Below, one piece after another: positions 8,627 through 16,287 of a stretch of DNA of 55,677 bases; position 1 is the first letter of the stretch, and every line of letters starts with the position of its first letter. A model generated the notes under the pieces. That model was not told the origin of the DNA. It made no database searches and saw only the letters and a program-made list of their open reading frames with translations. The translations under genes and the position numbers were made by a program. Source of the DNA: Balneolaceae bacterium (GTDB lineage Bacteria; Bacteroidota; Rhodothermia; Balneolales; Balneolaceae); assembly GCA_007131725.1 (NCBI GenBank), contig SLPZ01000167.1, positions 1-55,677 on the forward strand, written 5' to 3'.

Positions 8627-8637
8627 TTCCTAATCCC
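8608..8637 (-). repeat. Right arm of the cassette inverted repeat
   Basis: CCTAACACCTAAAACCTAAT opens this 30-nt inverse copy of 8193-8222. It encodes the C-terminus of the four-helix-bundle protein on one strand and the GIRN end of the AlkD-like protein on the other. Confidence 0.85.
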
Positions 8638-9339
8638 TTCCCCCTTCAAATACCCCTGCCTCTCATTTTCCGGTAACTTCTCAATCGCATACCTCAGCAT
8701 GGTTCGGGGCATATTTTTGGAGTGTTTGTCAAGAAATTGTGTCAGGACCTGCTTCTCTTTTTTACCGATTTCCCGGAGCATCCAGCCGGTCGCTTTGTGA
8801 ATGAGGTCTTCATCATCATTCAGCAGTTTTTCACAGATATCAAGAGTGGTGGAAAAATCACCCTGATCAATGAAGTAGAATGTGGTAAGCACCGAAACAC
8901 GTCGTTCCCAAAGGTTTTCCGAATCTGCCAGTTTATAAAGTACGGAGCGGTCTTTATCAAACAGAAAATGGCCGGCGATGTATTTGGCAGAAGAATCAAC
9001 CAGGTCCCAATTGTTCACACGGTCCAGGTTTTCCATGTAAAACTGGAAAATTTCTTTTTGCCGGGAAGGGTCAGCTTTTTCGTACTGATACACTAAAATA
9101 AACAACCCGGTCAGCCGGATTTCATGATACTTCGACTGCAAGAGTTTGTGTATTTCAGACAGCGGAAGCTGACTGTTTTTCCGGGCTATTTTCAGCTGCT
9201 CCGGCACACGGATTCCAAGAAATTTATCTCCCTCTGCATATTCGTCCGGCCCCGCTTTGAAAAAACGAAAACTGTGTTCGGCAATTTCCGGACTGGCAAT
9301 GTTGCGTAATGATTGGATGACGTTTTGTGCTGTGGTCAT
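8623..9339 (-). CDS. DNA alkylation repair protein (AlkD-like HEAT-repeat glycosylase)
   Basis: The 238-residue all-helical protein of the AlkD family should excise alkylated bases (3-methyladenine, 7-methylguanine) from DNA. Characteristic segments are FLGIRVPEQLKIAR (about 41-54), EIRLTGLFILVYQY (about 73-86), VNNWDLVDSSAKYIAG (about 106-121), the WERRVSVLTTF region (about 143-153) and LIHKATGWMLREIGK (about 179-193). The Trp-Asp of NNWDLVD and the Arg of WERR match the family's base-excision pocket residues. The last four residues come from the inverted-repeat arm of the adjoining cassette, so the native C-terminus may have been trimmed or replaced by that insertion. The protein is otherwise full length. 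Confidence 0.88.
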   Translation of the reverse strand: MTTAQNVIQSLRNIASPEIAEHSFRFFKAGPDEYAEGDKFLGIRVPEQLKIARKNSQLPLSEIHKLLQSKYHEIRLTGLFILVYQYEKADPSRQKEIFQFYMENLDRVNNWDLVDSSAKYIAGHFLFDKDRSVLYKLADSENLWERRVSVLTTFYFIDQGDFSTTLDICEKLLNDDEDLIHKATGWMLREIGKKEKQVLTQFLDKHSKNMPRTMLRYAIEKLPENERQGYLKGEGIRN

Positions 9340-9419
9340 AGCTCAAATTAAAATTCATTCAGCAAATCTGCTGTGAAAATCACCTGAAAATTGAAGTATT
9401 TTGAGTGATCTGTTATTTT

Positions 9420-9446
9420 AGATGTATATATCTAAAATATACATCT
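9420..9446 (+). promoter_or_regulatory. AT-rich hairpin upstream of marC
   Basis: AGATGTATAT (9420-9429) pairs perfectly with ATATACATCT (9437-9446) across a 7-nt loop. It ends 8 nt before the preferred ATG at 9455. It could be an operator or an mRNA structure near the ribosome-binding region. It also explains why an upstream ATG at 9422, inside the hairpin, is a poor start. Confidence 0.4.
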
Positions 9447-9454
9447 TGAGATCT

Positions 9455-10126
9455 ATGGAATTAGTTGAATTTATCCAAACCACTCTTACCTATCTTCTTA
9501 TGGCCATTGCCGGAATTTTTGTGATTGTGAATCCGCTTACAACGGCATTTGTTTTCATGTCTCTCACCACAAAAATGAGCGAGAAAAAGAGGAAAGAGAC
9601 AGCCCTTAAATCAACAAAAATCGCAACAATTCTCTTTTTTGTATTTGCACTTCTTGGTGGAGTTATTTTCCAGCTTTTTGGGATTACTCTTGCCGCATTC
9701 CGAATAGCCGGTGGCATTATCCTGTTTGGAATTGCGATGAGCATGTTAGCCAGCCGCGAAAAAGAAGACAGGAGTAGATTGAAACCGGAAGGAGAAATAG
9801 CCGAAGATATTTCGGTGATTCCTCTTGCAATTCCGTTCATCAGCGGGCCGGGCTCTATCGCAACTGTAATGATTCTTACCAGTGAGGCTCCAACCATCTA
9901 TCACACTGTGCTGGTGTTTATTGCTGTTTTGATAACCACCGTTAGTTGCTATTATTCAATGATTTACTCCAAGGTAATAGTGCGTTATTTAGGCGATTCG
10001 GGAAAGCAGATTATTACAAAATTATTCGGGTTAATTCTTTCAGTAATCGCCGTTCAGTTTGTTATTAACGGAATTGTAAATGCAATGGCAGACCACGGAA
10101 TCGAACTTTCAGGCCTGATAAATTAA
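9455..10126 (+). CDS. marC: MarC family integral membrane protein
   Basis: The 223-residue protein (from ATG 9455) has six hydrophobic segments and the two repeated family motifs. These are VNPLTTAFVFMSLT in the first half and PLAIPFISGPGSIATVMIL in the second, typical of the MarC/UPF0056 (YhgN-like) inner-membrane family. Family function is unclear; the old link to multiple antibiotic resistance was not confirmed. An upstream ATG at 9422 would add 11 residues read through a hairpin and is rejected. It stands alone between the AlkD-like gene and the convergent glp genes, followed by a strong terminator. Confidence 0.88.
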   Translation: MELVEFIQTTLTYLLMAIAGIFVIVNPLTTAFVFMSLTTKMSEKKRKETALKSTKIATILFFVFALLGGVIFQLFGITLAAFRIAGGIILFGIAMSMLASREKEDRSRLKPEGEIAEDISVIPLAIPFISGPGSIATVMILTSEAPTIYHTVLVFIAVLITTVSCYYSMIYSKVIVRYLGDSGKQIITKLFGLILSVIAVQFVINGIVNAMADHGIELSGLIN

Positions 10127-10168
10127 ACCCGATTTTCAAATTAATGCAGGTGTGTCATAATCTGTGAC

Positions 10169-10289
10169 CTGGCAGAGTGCGAACGGCAGTGAGCTCCCGC
10201 CAGAGTCACGTTTGGTTGATATTAACAAAAATTCAAGCTAAAAAACTCTGGCAGGAACCGAAAAGCATGGCACTCTGCCAGTTTTTTTT
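10169..10289 (+). terminator. Nested inverted repeat ending in a T8 tract
   Basis: CTGGCAGAGTGC (10169-10180) pairs with GCACTCTGCCAG (10270-10281), followed by eight T. Inside lies a second pair, GCCAGAGT (10199-10206) with ACTCTGGC (10245-10252). The outer stem is unusually wide (88 nt between arms), more like a structured small RNA or small non-coding element than a plain terminator, though the T tract fits termination of marC transcription. Confidence 0.6.
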
Positions 10290-10293
10290 GAAT

Positions 10294-11862
10294 TTAATCC
10301 GCGAGAATATATGCCTTGGCAAGTTCGGTATATTCCTCCACCTGTTTCTTCTGCCAGGTTTTATCCCAGCCCATTTCCTCAGCCATCAGCCGGGCAGTTT
10401 CTGGCGCCATATCCACACTGGCTTTGGCATCGAGCAGCAGGGCCCTTGTCCGCCGTGACAGCACATCTTCAACCGTCATTGCCATTTCGTTGCGGGCGGC
10501 CCAGACAACTTCTGCTTTGAGATATGGCAGCCGTTCATGAAGTGGTTCTCCGAGTTCGGGATTATCTTCGATCATTTTTTTCAGTTTGAGACGGTCTGAG
10601 CCGTACTGATGTAGCGGATCACTGCGGTCCACATTCTTAAGCCAACCATGAATTCGAAGATTCTCCGTAACACACTCTTTGATATTTAAACCGGCAACAG
10701 TGGCTGCCTGGTCAATCGTATCCTGGGCCATTTTTCTATAAGTAGTCCATTTTCCACCGGTGATGGTTACCAGCCCGGAATCTGAAACAAAAAGTGTATG
10801 GTCGCGCGACAATGAGGCGGTCTTTTCTCCGCCACCCGCTTTTACAAGCGGCCGCAAACCGGCAAATACACTGCGCACATCACTGCGCTTGGGATTTCCG
10901 GTCAGATATTGAGACGCGTGTTTCAGGATAAACTCAATCTCTTCTTCAAGTGCTTCGGGTTCCAGCTTGATTTCATCCATCGGTGTATCAGTTGTGCCGA
11001 CCACAATTTTTCCATGCCAGGGCACGGCAAAAAGAACACGCCCGTCATCAGTGTGGGGTACCATAATCGCGGATTCGCCGGGTGCAAATTCTTTATCAAT
11101 TACAAGGTGAATTCCCTGGCTGGGTGAGATCATCGGTTTTGTATCGGGATTGTCCATTTTCAAAACATTATCCGTATATACACCCGTAGCATTAATTACC
11201 ACCCTTCCGTTTATTTTGTACTCATCCCCGTTAAGCTGGTCTTTCACCAGCACACCTTCAACCATGTCATTCGATTTGAGCAGGCCGGTGACTTTTGTGT
11301 AATTCAGCAAAGTGGCATTGTGGTCGGCAGCGGTTTGAACCAGATTTACGGCCAGGCGGGAGTCATCAAATTGTCCGTCGTAATAAATTACTCCGCCGCG
11401 CAATCCATTCTGCTCGAGTGTTGGCAGATATTCAATCGTTTTTTTGAGCGATAGATGTTTTGAAGGGCCAAGGCCAAGTTTGCCTGCCAGCATGTCGTAA
11501 ACTTTCATGCCAACACCGTAAAAAGGACCTTCCCACCAATCGTAGTTAGGAACTATAAATGATTGGTTTCGCACAAGATGAGGGGCATTCTGGATAAGCA
11601 ATCCCCGCTCGCGCAAAGCCTCTAAAACAAGGGCAACGTTTCCCTGCTGCAGATACCTTACACCACCATGAACCAGTTTTGTAGAACGGCTGGAGGTACC
11701 TTTGGAAAAATCGTGCTGTTCCAGCAGCAATGTTTTATAACCGCGAGTTGCAGAATCAACTGCCGCGCCCAATCCCGTGGCGCCACCGCCAATGATGATG
11801 ATGTCAAAATAACCTGATTTTTCTTTTACTGTTTTTTTAAAAGCATCTCTGTTTAATGTCAT
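10294..11862 (-). CDS. glpD: Glycerol-3-phosphate dehydrogenase/oxidase, FAD-dependent
   Basis: The 522-residue flavoprotein oxidises glycerol 3-phosphate to dihydroxyacetone phosphate at the membrane and feeds electrons to quinone. It shows the FAD dinucleotide fold IIIGGGATGLGAAVD near the N-terminus and the GlpD signature segment SSRSTKLVHGGVRYLQQG. NATGVYTDNV, VVGTTDTP and VFAGLRPLV follow, and the C-terminal DAO domain ends with RTRALLLDAKAS. ATG 11862 is preferred over a TTG three codons upstream. It lies 26 nt downstream of glpK in the same direction, so the two form a glpKD operon for glycerol catabolism. No glpF-like facilitator is in the window. Confidence 0.95.
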   Translation of the reverse strand: MTLNRDAFKKTVKEKSGYFDIIIIGGGATGLGAAVDSATRGYKTLLLEQHDFSKGTSSRSTKLVHGGVRYLQQGNVALVLEALRERGLLIQNAPHLVRNQSFIVPNYDWWEGPFYGVGMKVYDMLAGKLGLGPSKHLSLKKTIEYLPTLEQNGLRGGVIYYDGQFDDSRLAVNLVQTAADHNATLLNYTKVTGLLKSNDMVEGVLVKDQLNGDEYKINGRVVINATGVYTDNVLKMDNPDTKPMISPSQGIHLVIDKEFAPGESAIMVPHTDDGRVLFAVPWHGKIVVGTTDTPMDEIKLEPEALEEEIEFILKHASQYLTGNPKRSDVRSVFAGLRPLVKAGGGEKTASLSRDHTLFVSDSGLVTITGGKWTTYRKMAQDTIDQAATVAGLNIKECVTENLRIHGWLKNVDRSDPLHQYGSDRLKLKKMIEDNPELGEPLHERLPYLKAEVVWAARNEMAMTVEDVLSRRTRALLLDAKASVDMAPETARLMAEEMGWDKTWQKKQVEEYTELAKAYILAD

Positions 11863-11888
11863 AGCTGTCAATGTTTTGAAGTCAATCT

Positions 11889-13397
11889 TTACTGTGAATT
11901 ATTTCCAGACCAGGCTTTTGCGGCCTTAAGGGCTTTGTTCCAGCCGCCGATAAGTTTATCAGCTTCGTTTTTATCCATTTCTGCATCAAACCGCTGGTCT
12001 TCTTTCCATTGTTCGTTAATTTCTTCATGACTTTTCCAGTAGCCAACTGCCAGTCCGGCAAGATATGCGGCACCCAGCGCAGTAGTTTCAAGTATTTTTG
12101 GCCGGATGACCGGCGCCTGGAGAATATCAGCCTGAAATTGCATCAGCAGGTTATTGGCAGTTGCACCGCCGTCTACCCGCAGTTCTTTGATCTCTATTCC
12201 TGAGTCTGCCTGCATGGCTTTCAAAACATCCATCGCCTGATAGGCAATTCCTTCAAGGGCCGCCCTGGCGATATGGCCTGCATTTGCGCCCCTGGTAAGG
12301 CCAACCATGGTTCCCCTGGCATGCTGATCCCAATGGGGTGCGCCCAGTCCGGCAAATGCGGGCACCAGGTAAACTCCGTCATTATCCTGCACTGAAGCTG
12401 CCAGTTTTTCCACATCGCTTGATTTGCGGATCAGGCCGAGTTCATCCCTCAGCCACTGCACCACTGCCCCTGCAATAAAAATACTTCCCTCAAGTGCGTA
12501 CACCGTTTTTCCGTCTACCTTCCAGGCAATAGTAGTAAGCAGATTGTTTTTTGATTGTATCGGTTCCTCACCGGTATTCATCATCATAAAACAGCCGGTG
12601 CCATACGTATTTTTTACCATGCCCGATTCAATACAACGCTGGCCGAAAAGAGCTGCCTGCTGGTCACCGGCAATTCCGGCGATGGGCACTTTGGATGCAA
12701 AAATCGTGGTTTTGGTCTCGCCGTACACTTCGCTTGAGGATTTCACCTCTGGCAGCAAACTTTCGGGGATGTCCAGAATTTCAAGCAGTTCTTTGTCCCA
12801 CTCCAGCGTATTGATGTTGAAAATCATGGTGCGTGAGGCATTGGTTACATCGGTGATATGTTTTTCACCCCGGGTAAAATTCCAGATCAGCCAGGTGTCC
12901 ATAGTTCCAAAAGCCAGCTCTCCCTTTTCGGCTCTTTCACGAACTCCTTCCACATTGTCGAGTATCCATTTTATTTTGGTTCCGGAGAAATAGGAATCGA
13001 TAATCAGCCCGGTTTTTTTCTGAACTTTCTCGATCATGCCTTCTTGTTGCTTCAGTTCATCGCAGTAATCAGAGGTGCGCCGGTCTTGCCAGACGATGGC
13101 ATTATAAACAGGTTTTCCGGTGGCTCTGTCCCAGATAAGTGTGGTTTCTCTCTGGTTTGTGATGCCGATCGCTTCAATGTAGCTTCCATTCAACCCGGCT
13201 CCGGTAATGGCCTCTGCTGCAACACCGGCCTGCGTAGACCATATTTCATTCCCGTCGTGCTCAACCCATCCTGCTTTTGGGTAGATCTGTTTGAATTCTT
13301 TTTGAGCCGTTCCAACAATTTCTCCGCTGTGATTGAATACAATGGCTCGTGAACTGGTAGTTCCCTGGTCGAGTGCTAAAATATATTTTTCAGGCAT
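11889..13397 (-). CDS. glpK: Glycerol kinase
   Basis: The 502-residue FGGY-family kinase phosphorylates glycerol with ATP. It starts [20 protein letters not shown], carrying the phosphate-1 loop DQGTTSSRA. It continues with [16 protein letters not shown], the FSGTKIKW segment, [22 protein letters not shown] and GGATANN. This is the standard GlpK order and length. ATG 13397 is chosen because the family N-terminus begins there; upstream in-frame codons run through the promoter/operator region. It is co-directional with glpD. A GntR/UTRA gene lies upstream on the same strand, and a palindrome resembling that family's operator sits 27-42 nt before the start codon. Confidence 0.97.
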   Translation of the reverse strand: MPEKYILALDQGTTSSRAIVFNHSGEIVGTAQKEFKQIYPKAGWVEHDGNEIWSTQAGVAAEAITGAGLNGSYIEAIGITNQRETTLIWDRATGKPVYNAIVWQDRRTSDYCDELKQQEGMIEKVQKKTGLIIDSYFSGTKIKWILDNVEGVRERAEKGELAFGTMDTWLIWNFTRGEKHITDVTNASRTMIFNINTLEWDKELLEILDIPESLLPEVKSSSEVYGETKTTIFASKVPIAGIAGDQQAALFGQRCIESGMVKNTYGTGCFMMMNTGEEPIQSKNNLLTTIAWKVDGKTVYALEGSIFIAGAVVQWLRDELGLIRKSSDVEKLAASVQDNDGVYLVPAFAGLGAPHWDQHARGTMVGLTRGANAGHIARAALEGIAYQAMDVLKAMQADSGIEIKELRVDGGATANNLLMQFQADILQAPVIRPKILETTALGAAYLAGLAVGYWKSHEEINEQWKEDQRFDAEMDKNEADKLIGGWNKALKAAKAWSGNNSQ

Positions 13398-13423
13398 GTT
13401 AGCTAAGTTTTTACTTGTTGTTT

Positions 13424-13439
13424 GGTTGTCTATACAACC
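13424..13439. promoter_or_regulatory. Probable GntR-family operator before glpK
   Basis: GGTTGTCTATACAACC has 6-bp arms around CTAT, and its core TTGTCTATACAA is close to the HutC/UTRA-type consensus TTGTATATACAA. The half TCTATACAA recurs at 14480-14488 just upstream of the neighbouring GntR gene. This fits one regulator controlling glpKD and itself. Confidence 0.55.
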
Positions 13440-13456
13440 TACATAATTTAAGATGC

Positions 13457-13468
13457 GGAAACGCTTCC
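13457..13468. promoter_or_regulatory. LacI-type palindrome before glpK
   Basis: GGAAACGCTTCC is a CG-centred palindrome with one mismatched pair, the form bound by LacI/CcpA-type regulators. It lies about 60 nt upstream of the glpK start and could give a second, carbon-related control. Confidence 0.35.
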
Positions 13469-13668
13469 ATATAATCAACTAAAAATGATTCCGGAATGTT
13501 CATTTTATTTCAATTGCAGGCTGTTTGTCATTTTAATCTGTTCAACTTTGATATTGTAATTCATTCTTAAATAAAACACAGTAATCATAGATTTTCAATA
13601 TCAAAAAAAGCAAATTCTGACGGTTTTTAGGTTTAAAAAAGTTCAAAACTGAAAGGAAGATAAGCCCG

Positions 13669-14445
13669 TCAGAACCATTCGTCATCCGATAAATCGAGCG
13701 GCAGCGGCTGCAGATCGTTATCAGAATGGTAGGGTACTGTTTTGGTTGAAAAATTGATGCGGTCACTTCTGTAAGCATCCTCTGAAAATTGAAAAATCAG
13801 TCCGTCAGTAGTTTTAATTAATCGTTTGATTAAAAGTAACGGAGTTCGCAGCGCCACACCAAGCAGTTGATGTTCCTCCAGGCCAGCACTGACAGCTTCA
13901 ATTTTTTGATGGGCATCACCCAGCCTGGTTTCTGTAAATTTGTGAAGCAGTTCGAAAATGGAATTTTCTTCAAGGTCCATATCGTAAATCGGCTCAAAGA
14001 GGTCATAATTAAAATAAGACCGCTCTATTATCAGCGGCTGGTCATCGCCAAAACGGAGCCGAACCAAACGAACTGCTTTTTGTTCATTTTCCAGCCTCAT
14101 CAAATGGCGAATGTTGGCATTTGGAAGAGTAATCTCTTTTTCGATGATTTTTGCTGATGGTTTTATATTGTGCTGTTGCATTAATTCCGTGAAACCAATC
14201 AGCCTGTCGGGATCCTGGTGTATTTTTCTGTATGTAACAAACGTGCCTTTACCCTGTTCGCGAATCAGATATCCCTGCTGAAACAAAAGTTTAACAGCCT
14301 CTCTAACCGTGCCCCGGCTGACGTTATACTTTTTTACCAGTTCAGTGTCACTCGGAAACAGATCTTTCTCCTGATATTTACCGGATCTGATTTCATTAAG
14401 AAGCTCTTCGTATATTTTATAATATTTTGGAACGGGTTGATTCAA
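13669..14445 (-). CDS. GntR-family transcriptional regulator, HutC/UTRA type
   Basis: The 258-residue regulator has an N-terminal winged helix of the GntR family. IYEELLNEIRSGKY leads in, and the recognition region SDTELVKKYNVSRGTVREAVKLL is followed by GKGTFVTYRK (about 26-76). A UTRA effector domain follows (about 90-235; RLVRLRFGDDQPLIIERSYF and the SVSAGLEEHQLLG-like region EAVSAGLEEHQLLGV). UTRA domains bind small ligands such as sugars or their phosphates. Its position upstream of glpKD on the same strand and the shared TCTATACAA motif suggest it represses glycerol genes. The effector is unknown. Confidence 0.9.
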   Translation of the reverse strand: MNQPVPKYYKIYEELLNEIRSGKYQEKDLFPSDTELVKKYNVSRGTVREAVKLLFQQGYLIREQGKGTFVTYRKIHQDPDRLIGFTELMQQHNIKPSAKIIEKEITLPNANIRHLMRLENEQKAVRLVRLRFGDDQPLIIERSYFNYDLFEPIYDMDLEENSIFELLHKFTETRLGDAHQKIEAVSAGLEEHQLLGVALRTPLLLIKRLIKTTDGLIFQFSEDAYRSDRINFSTKTVPYHSDNDLQPLPLDLSDDEWF

Positions 14446-14479
14446 AAAGTCAGATAGCCAGAATTAATTTTCTATTTAA

Positions 14480-14488
14480 TCTATACAA
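14480..14488. promoter_or_regulatory. Operator half-site before the GntR gene
   Basis: TCTATACAA, identical to the right part of the glpK palindrome at 13424-13439, lies 35 nt upstream of the regulator's ATG and suggests autoregulation. The remaining 14446-14704 gap is AT-rich and also holds ATGTAATG (14513-14520) inversely repeated as CATTACAT (14584-14591). Confidence 0.35.
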
Positions 14489-14704
14489 GAAGTGTGTAAC
14501 ATTCAATGCAAGATGTAATGGATGGAATCATTTAAGCCATGATAAATTTTTTTATTCATATATGCGTATTTGGAAGTGATTTGCATTACATTTTTACTGA
14601 TATTTCAATTTTGAAAATATGAAAGAGATCTAATAAAAAAGAGTTGACAATAATTTTTTACATTGCAGAAGTTTTGCATCAAAAAATATTTATTTATTGA
14701 AAAT

Positions 14705-16219
14705 ATGCTGAAGATTCAAAAAAACCTTTCTAACCTTTTTTATGCTCTGCTGGCTCTACCGGCTACGGCAATGGGCTTTGCACTTGCCGTTCAAATTGCA
14801 GCATTAAGCTGGATTCTCAGAACCGAGTTTGGCCTTGAGATTTATGAAATTGGAATTGTATGGGCAACCGGTCCTATTGCCGGAATTTTCGGACAGGTAA
14901 TCATCGGGGTGGTGAGTGATAATGTTTGGTTCTGGAACGGACGCAGAAGGCCATTTATACTTTTAGGCGGTACGCTGGCGGCATTAATGCTTTTGTGTTT
15001 ACCCAATATCGGCATTATTTCTGAGGGTTTGGGAATAGCCAATATTTTAATTGTTGCAGTGCTGGTATCGCTTACGCTCGACCTTTCCATCAACGTCAGT
15101 TTTAATCCTACCCGGTCTATCATAGCAGATGTGACACCGGAAGGCCGAGAACGAACAAAAGGTTATACCTGGATGCAGACTGTGTCCGGATTTTTTGGTG
15201 TGATGGCTTATGTGGTAGGCGCAACACTCGGAAATTATGTTCTGCTTTATGGCGGCGCTGTACTGGTGCTCTTGTTTTCTATTGTCCCCACTCTTTTGAT
15301 TAAAGAGCCGCGCTATATAACCAGCGAAGAAGATACACTGCATGGCAGGCTTGACCCGCTTTTGGGATCAACAATATCCATTCTTGTTCCCGGTTCAGGC
15401 CATTTTTATGCCAAAATATATACAAAGGGAGCGGCACTCTTTTTTATAAGTGTTGCTTCTTATGTTGTGGCTATTTTCAGTCACGGTGTTGTAGCTTTAA
15501 TGATTCTGTTTTACGGAATCGCCGCAATTGTTCATATTTACAGCATAGTTGATGCATTTATTCAGGTGCGCAGCAAGAATCGAGAAAATCCGGAGATTGC
15601 AAAAATTCTGGATAGTGACAAAACGGAATGGGATCAGCTTTTTAAGCTTTATATCGCCCATGGGTTTTCCTGGCTGGGTATACAGTCGATGTTTGTATAC
15701 ATCATATTCTTTTTGGAAGATCAGTTGGTGCCGCTCGGTTTTGAAAACACAGAACGGATGATTGGCATTTCATTCGCAGTTTTAAATACGGTGGGCTTTT
15801 TGCTGCCCGTGCTGGTATTTGAACCGCTGGCTGCAAAAATCGGACGTGTCAAAATTCACACTGCCGCAATCGCAACCATGGCAATAGCTTACTTTTTGAT
15901 GGGTACCATCGTTCAAACCCCGATGACACTTTATGCTTTAATGGCGTTTGCAGGCATTGGCTGGGGAGCTGTGGTTAGCCTTCCATTTGCCATCATGTCA
16001 GAAAATGTAGATAAAAACCGGATGGGCTTTTTCATGGGTGTTTTTAACCTCTCCGTTGTAATTCCACATTTAATTGTAAGCCTGGTATTTTCATTTATTA
16101 TTGAGACATTTCCAACCCAGGATTATCTTTTTATTCTTTGTGGATTGATGCTTACCCTTTCAACGGTAAGCTGGTTTTTTGTGAAAGAAAAGCAGAAAGG
16201 CGAATTGCTGGACGAATAA
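14705..16219 (+). CDS. MFS sugar transporter, SLC45-like, with central TM2-like insert
   Basis: The permease of 504 residues has about 12 core membrane helices. The N-half motifs TGPIAGIFGQVIIGVVSD and NGRRRPF (about 78-84), plus NPTRSIIADVTPEGR (about 134-148), are those of the glycoside/sucrose-type SLC45 and bacterial maltose-permease group. Between the halves (about 215-300) there is an extra hydrophobic segment with VPGSGHFYAKIYTKGAALF, which looks like a TM2/DUF-type PGxGHFY...KG motif followed by two helices. Such an insert is not typical of MFS proteins. ATG 14705 is chosen; a TTG 42 nt upstream is less likely. It stands before the convergent NagB gene and likely imports an amino sugar or oligosaccharide for that pathway. 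Confidence 0.85.
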   Translation: MLKIQKNLSNLFYALLALPATAMGFALAVQIAALSWILRTEFGLEIYEIGIVWATGPIAGIFGQVIIGVVSDNVWFWNGRRRPFILLGGTLAALMLLCLPNIGIISEGLGIANILIVAVLVSLTLDLSINVSFNPTRSIIADVTPEGRERTKGYTWMQTVSGFFGVMAYVVGATLGNYVLLYGGAVLVLLFSIVPTLLIKEPRYITSEEDTLHGRLDPLLGSTISILVPGSGHFYAKIYTKGAALFFISVASYVVAIFSHGVVALMILFYGIAAIVHIYSIVDAFIQVRSKNRENPEIAKILDSDKTEWDQLFKLYIAHGFSWLGIQSMFVYIIFFLEDQLVPLGFENTERMIGISFAVLNTVGFLLPVLVFEPLAAKIGRVKIHTAAIATMAIAYFLMGTIVQTPMTLYALMAFAGIGWGAVVSLPFAIMSENVDKNRMGFFMGVFNLSVVIPHLIVSLVFSFIIETFPTQDYLFILCGLMLTLSTVSWFFVKEKQKGELLDE

Positions 16220-16230
16220 TCAATCAGACC

Positions 16231-16287
16231 CCGGCAGAATCACAAACTGTGTAAAAACTGCCGGAGTTCTGAATTTTTCATTTTTTT
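16231..16287. terminator. Terminator between convergent permease and nagB genes
   Basis: CCGGCAG (16231-16237) pairs with CTGCCGG (16258-16264), followed by T-rich tracts at 16274-16278 and 16281-16287 on the + strand. It ends transcription of the permease gene and touches the last codon of nagB. Confidence 0.65.

Larger units (their letters stand above)
8193..8637. mobile_element. Inverted-repeat cassette around a four-helix-bundle gene
   Basis: A 30-nt arm at 8193-8222 is repeated in inverse orientation at 8608-8637 (20 identical bases, then scattered mismatches; about 27 of 30 pair). The arms enclose a single small gene. Similar inverted-repeat plus S23-type gene units are known as intervening sequences inside 23S rRNA genes of Leptospira and others; here the unit sits between protein genes. 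The right arm supplies the last codons and stop of both the enclosed gene and the convergent alkD-like gene. The left arm ends inside the likely ribosome-binding site TAGGAAG (8219-8225), so pairing of the arms in mRNA would mask it. No transposase or target duplication is visible. Confidence 0.7.

Noticed and set aside
9422-9454. Upstream start of marC at ATG 9422
   Set aside because: The extra 11 residues are read from a perfect AT-rich hairpin and are not membrane-protein-like; ATG 9455 gives the normal MarC N-terminus.
12424-12993. Long antisense ORF opposite glpK
   Set aside because: It lies fully within the well-supported glpK gene, is Ser/Pro/Phe-rich as antisense readings often are, and has no recognisable domain.
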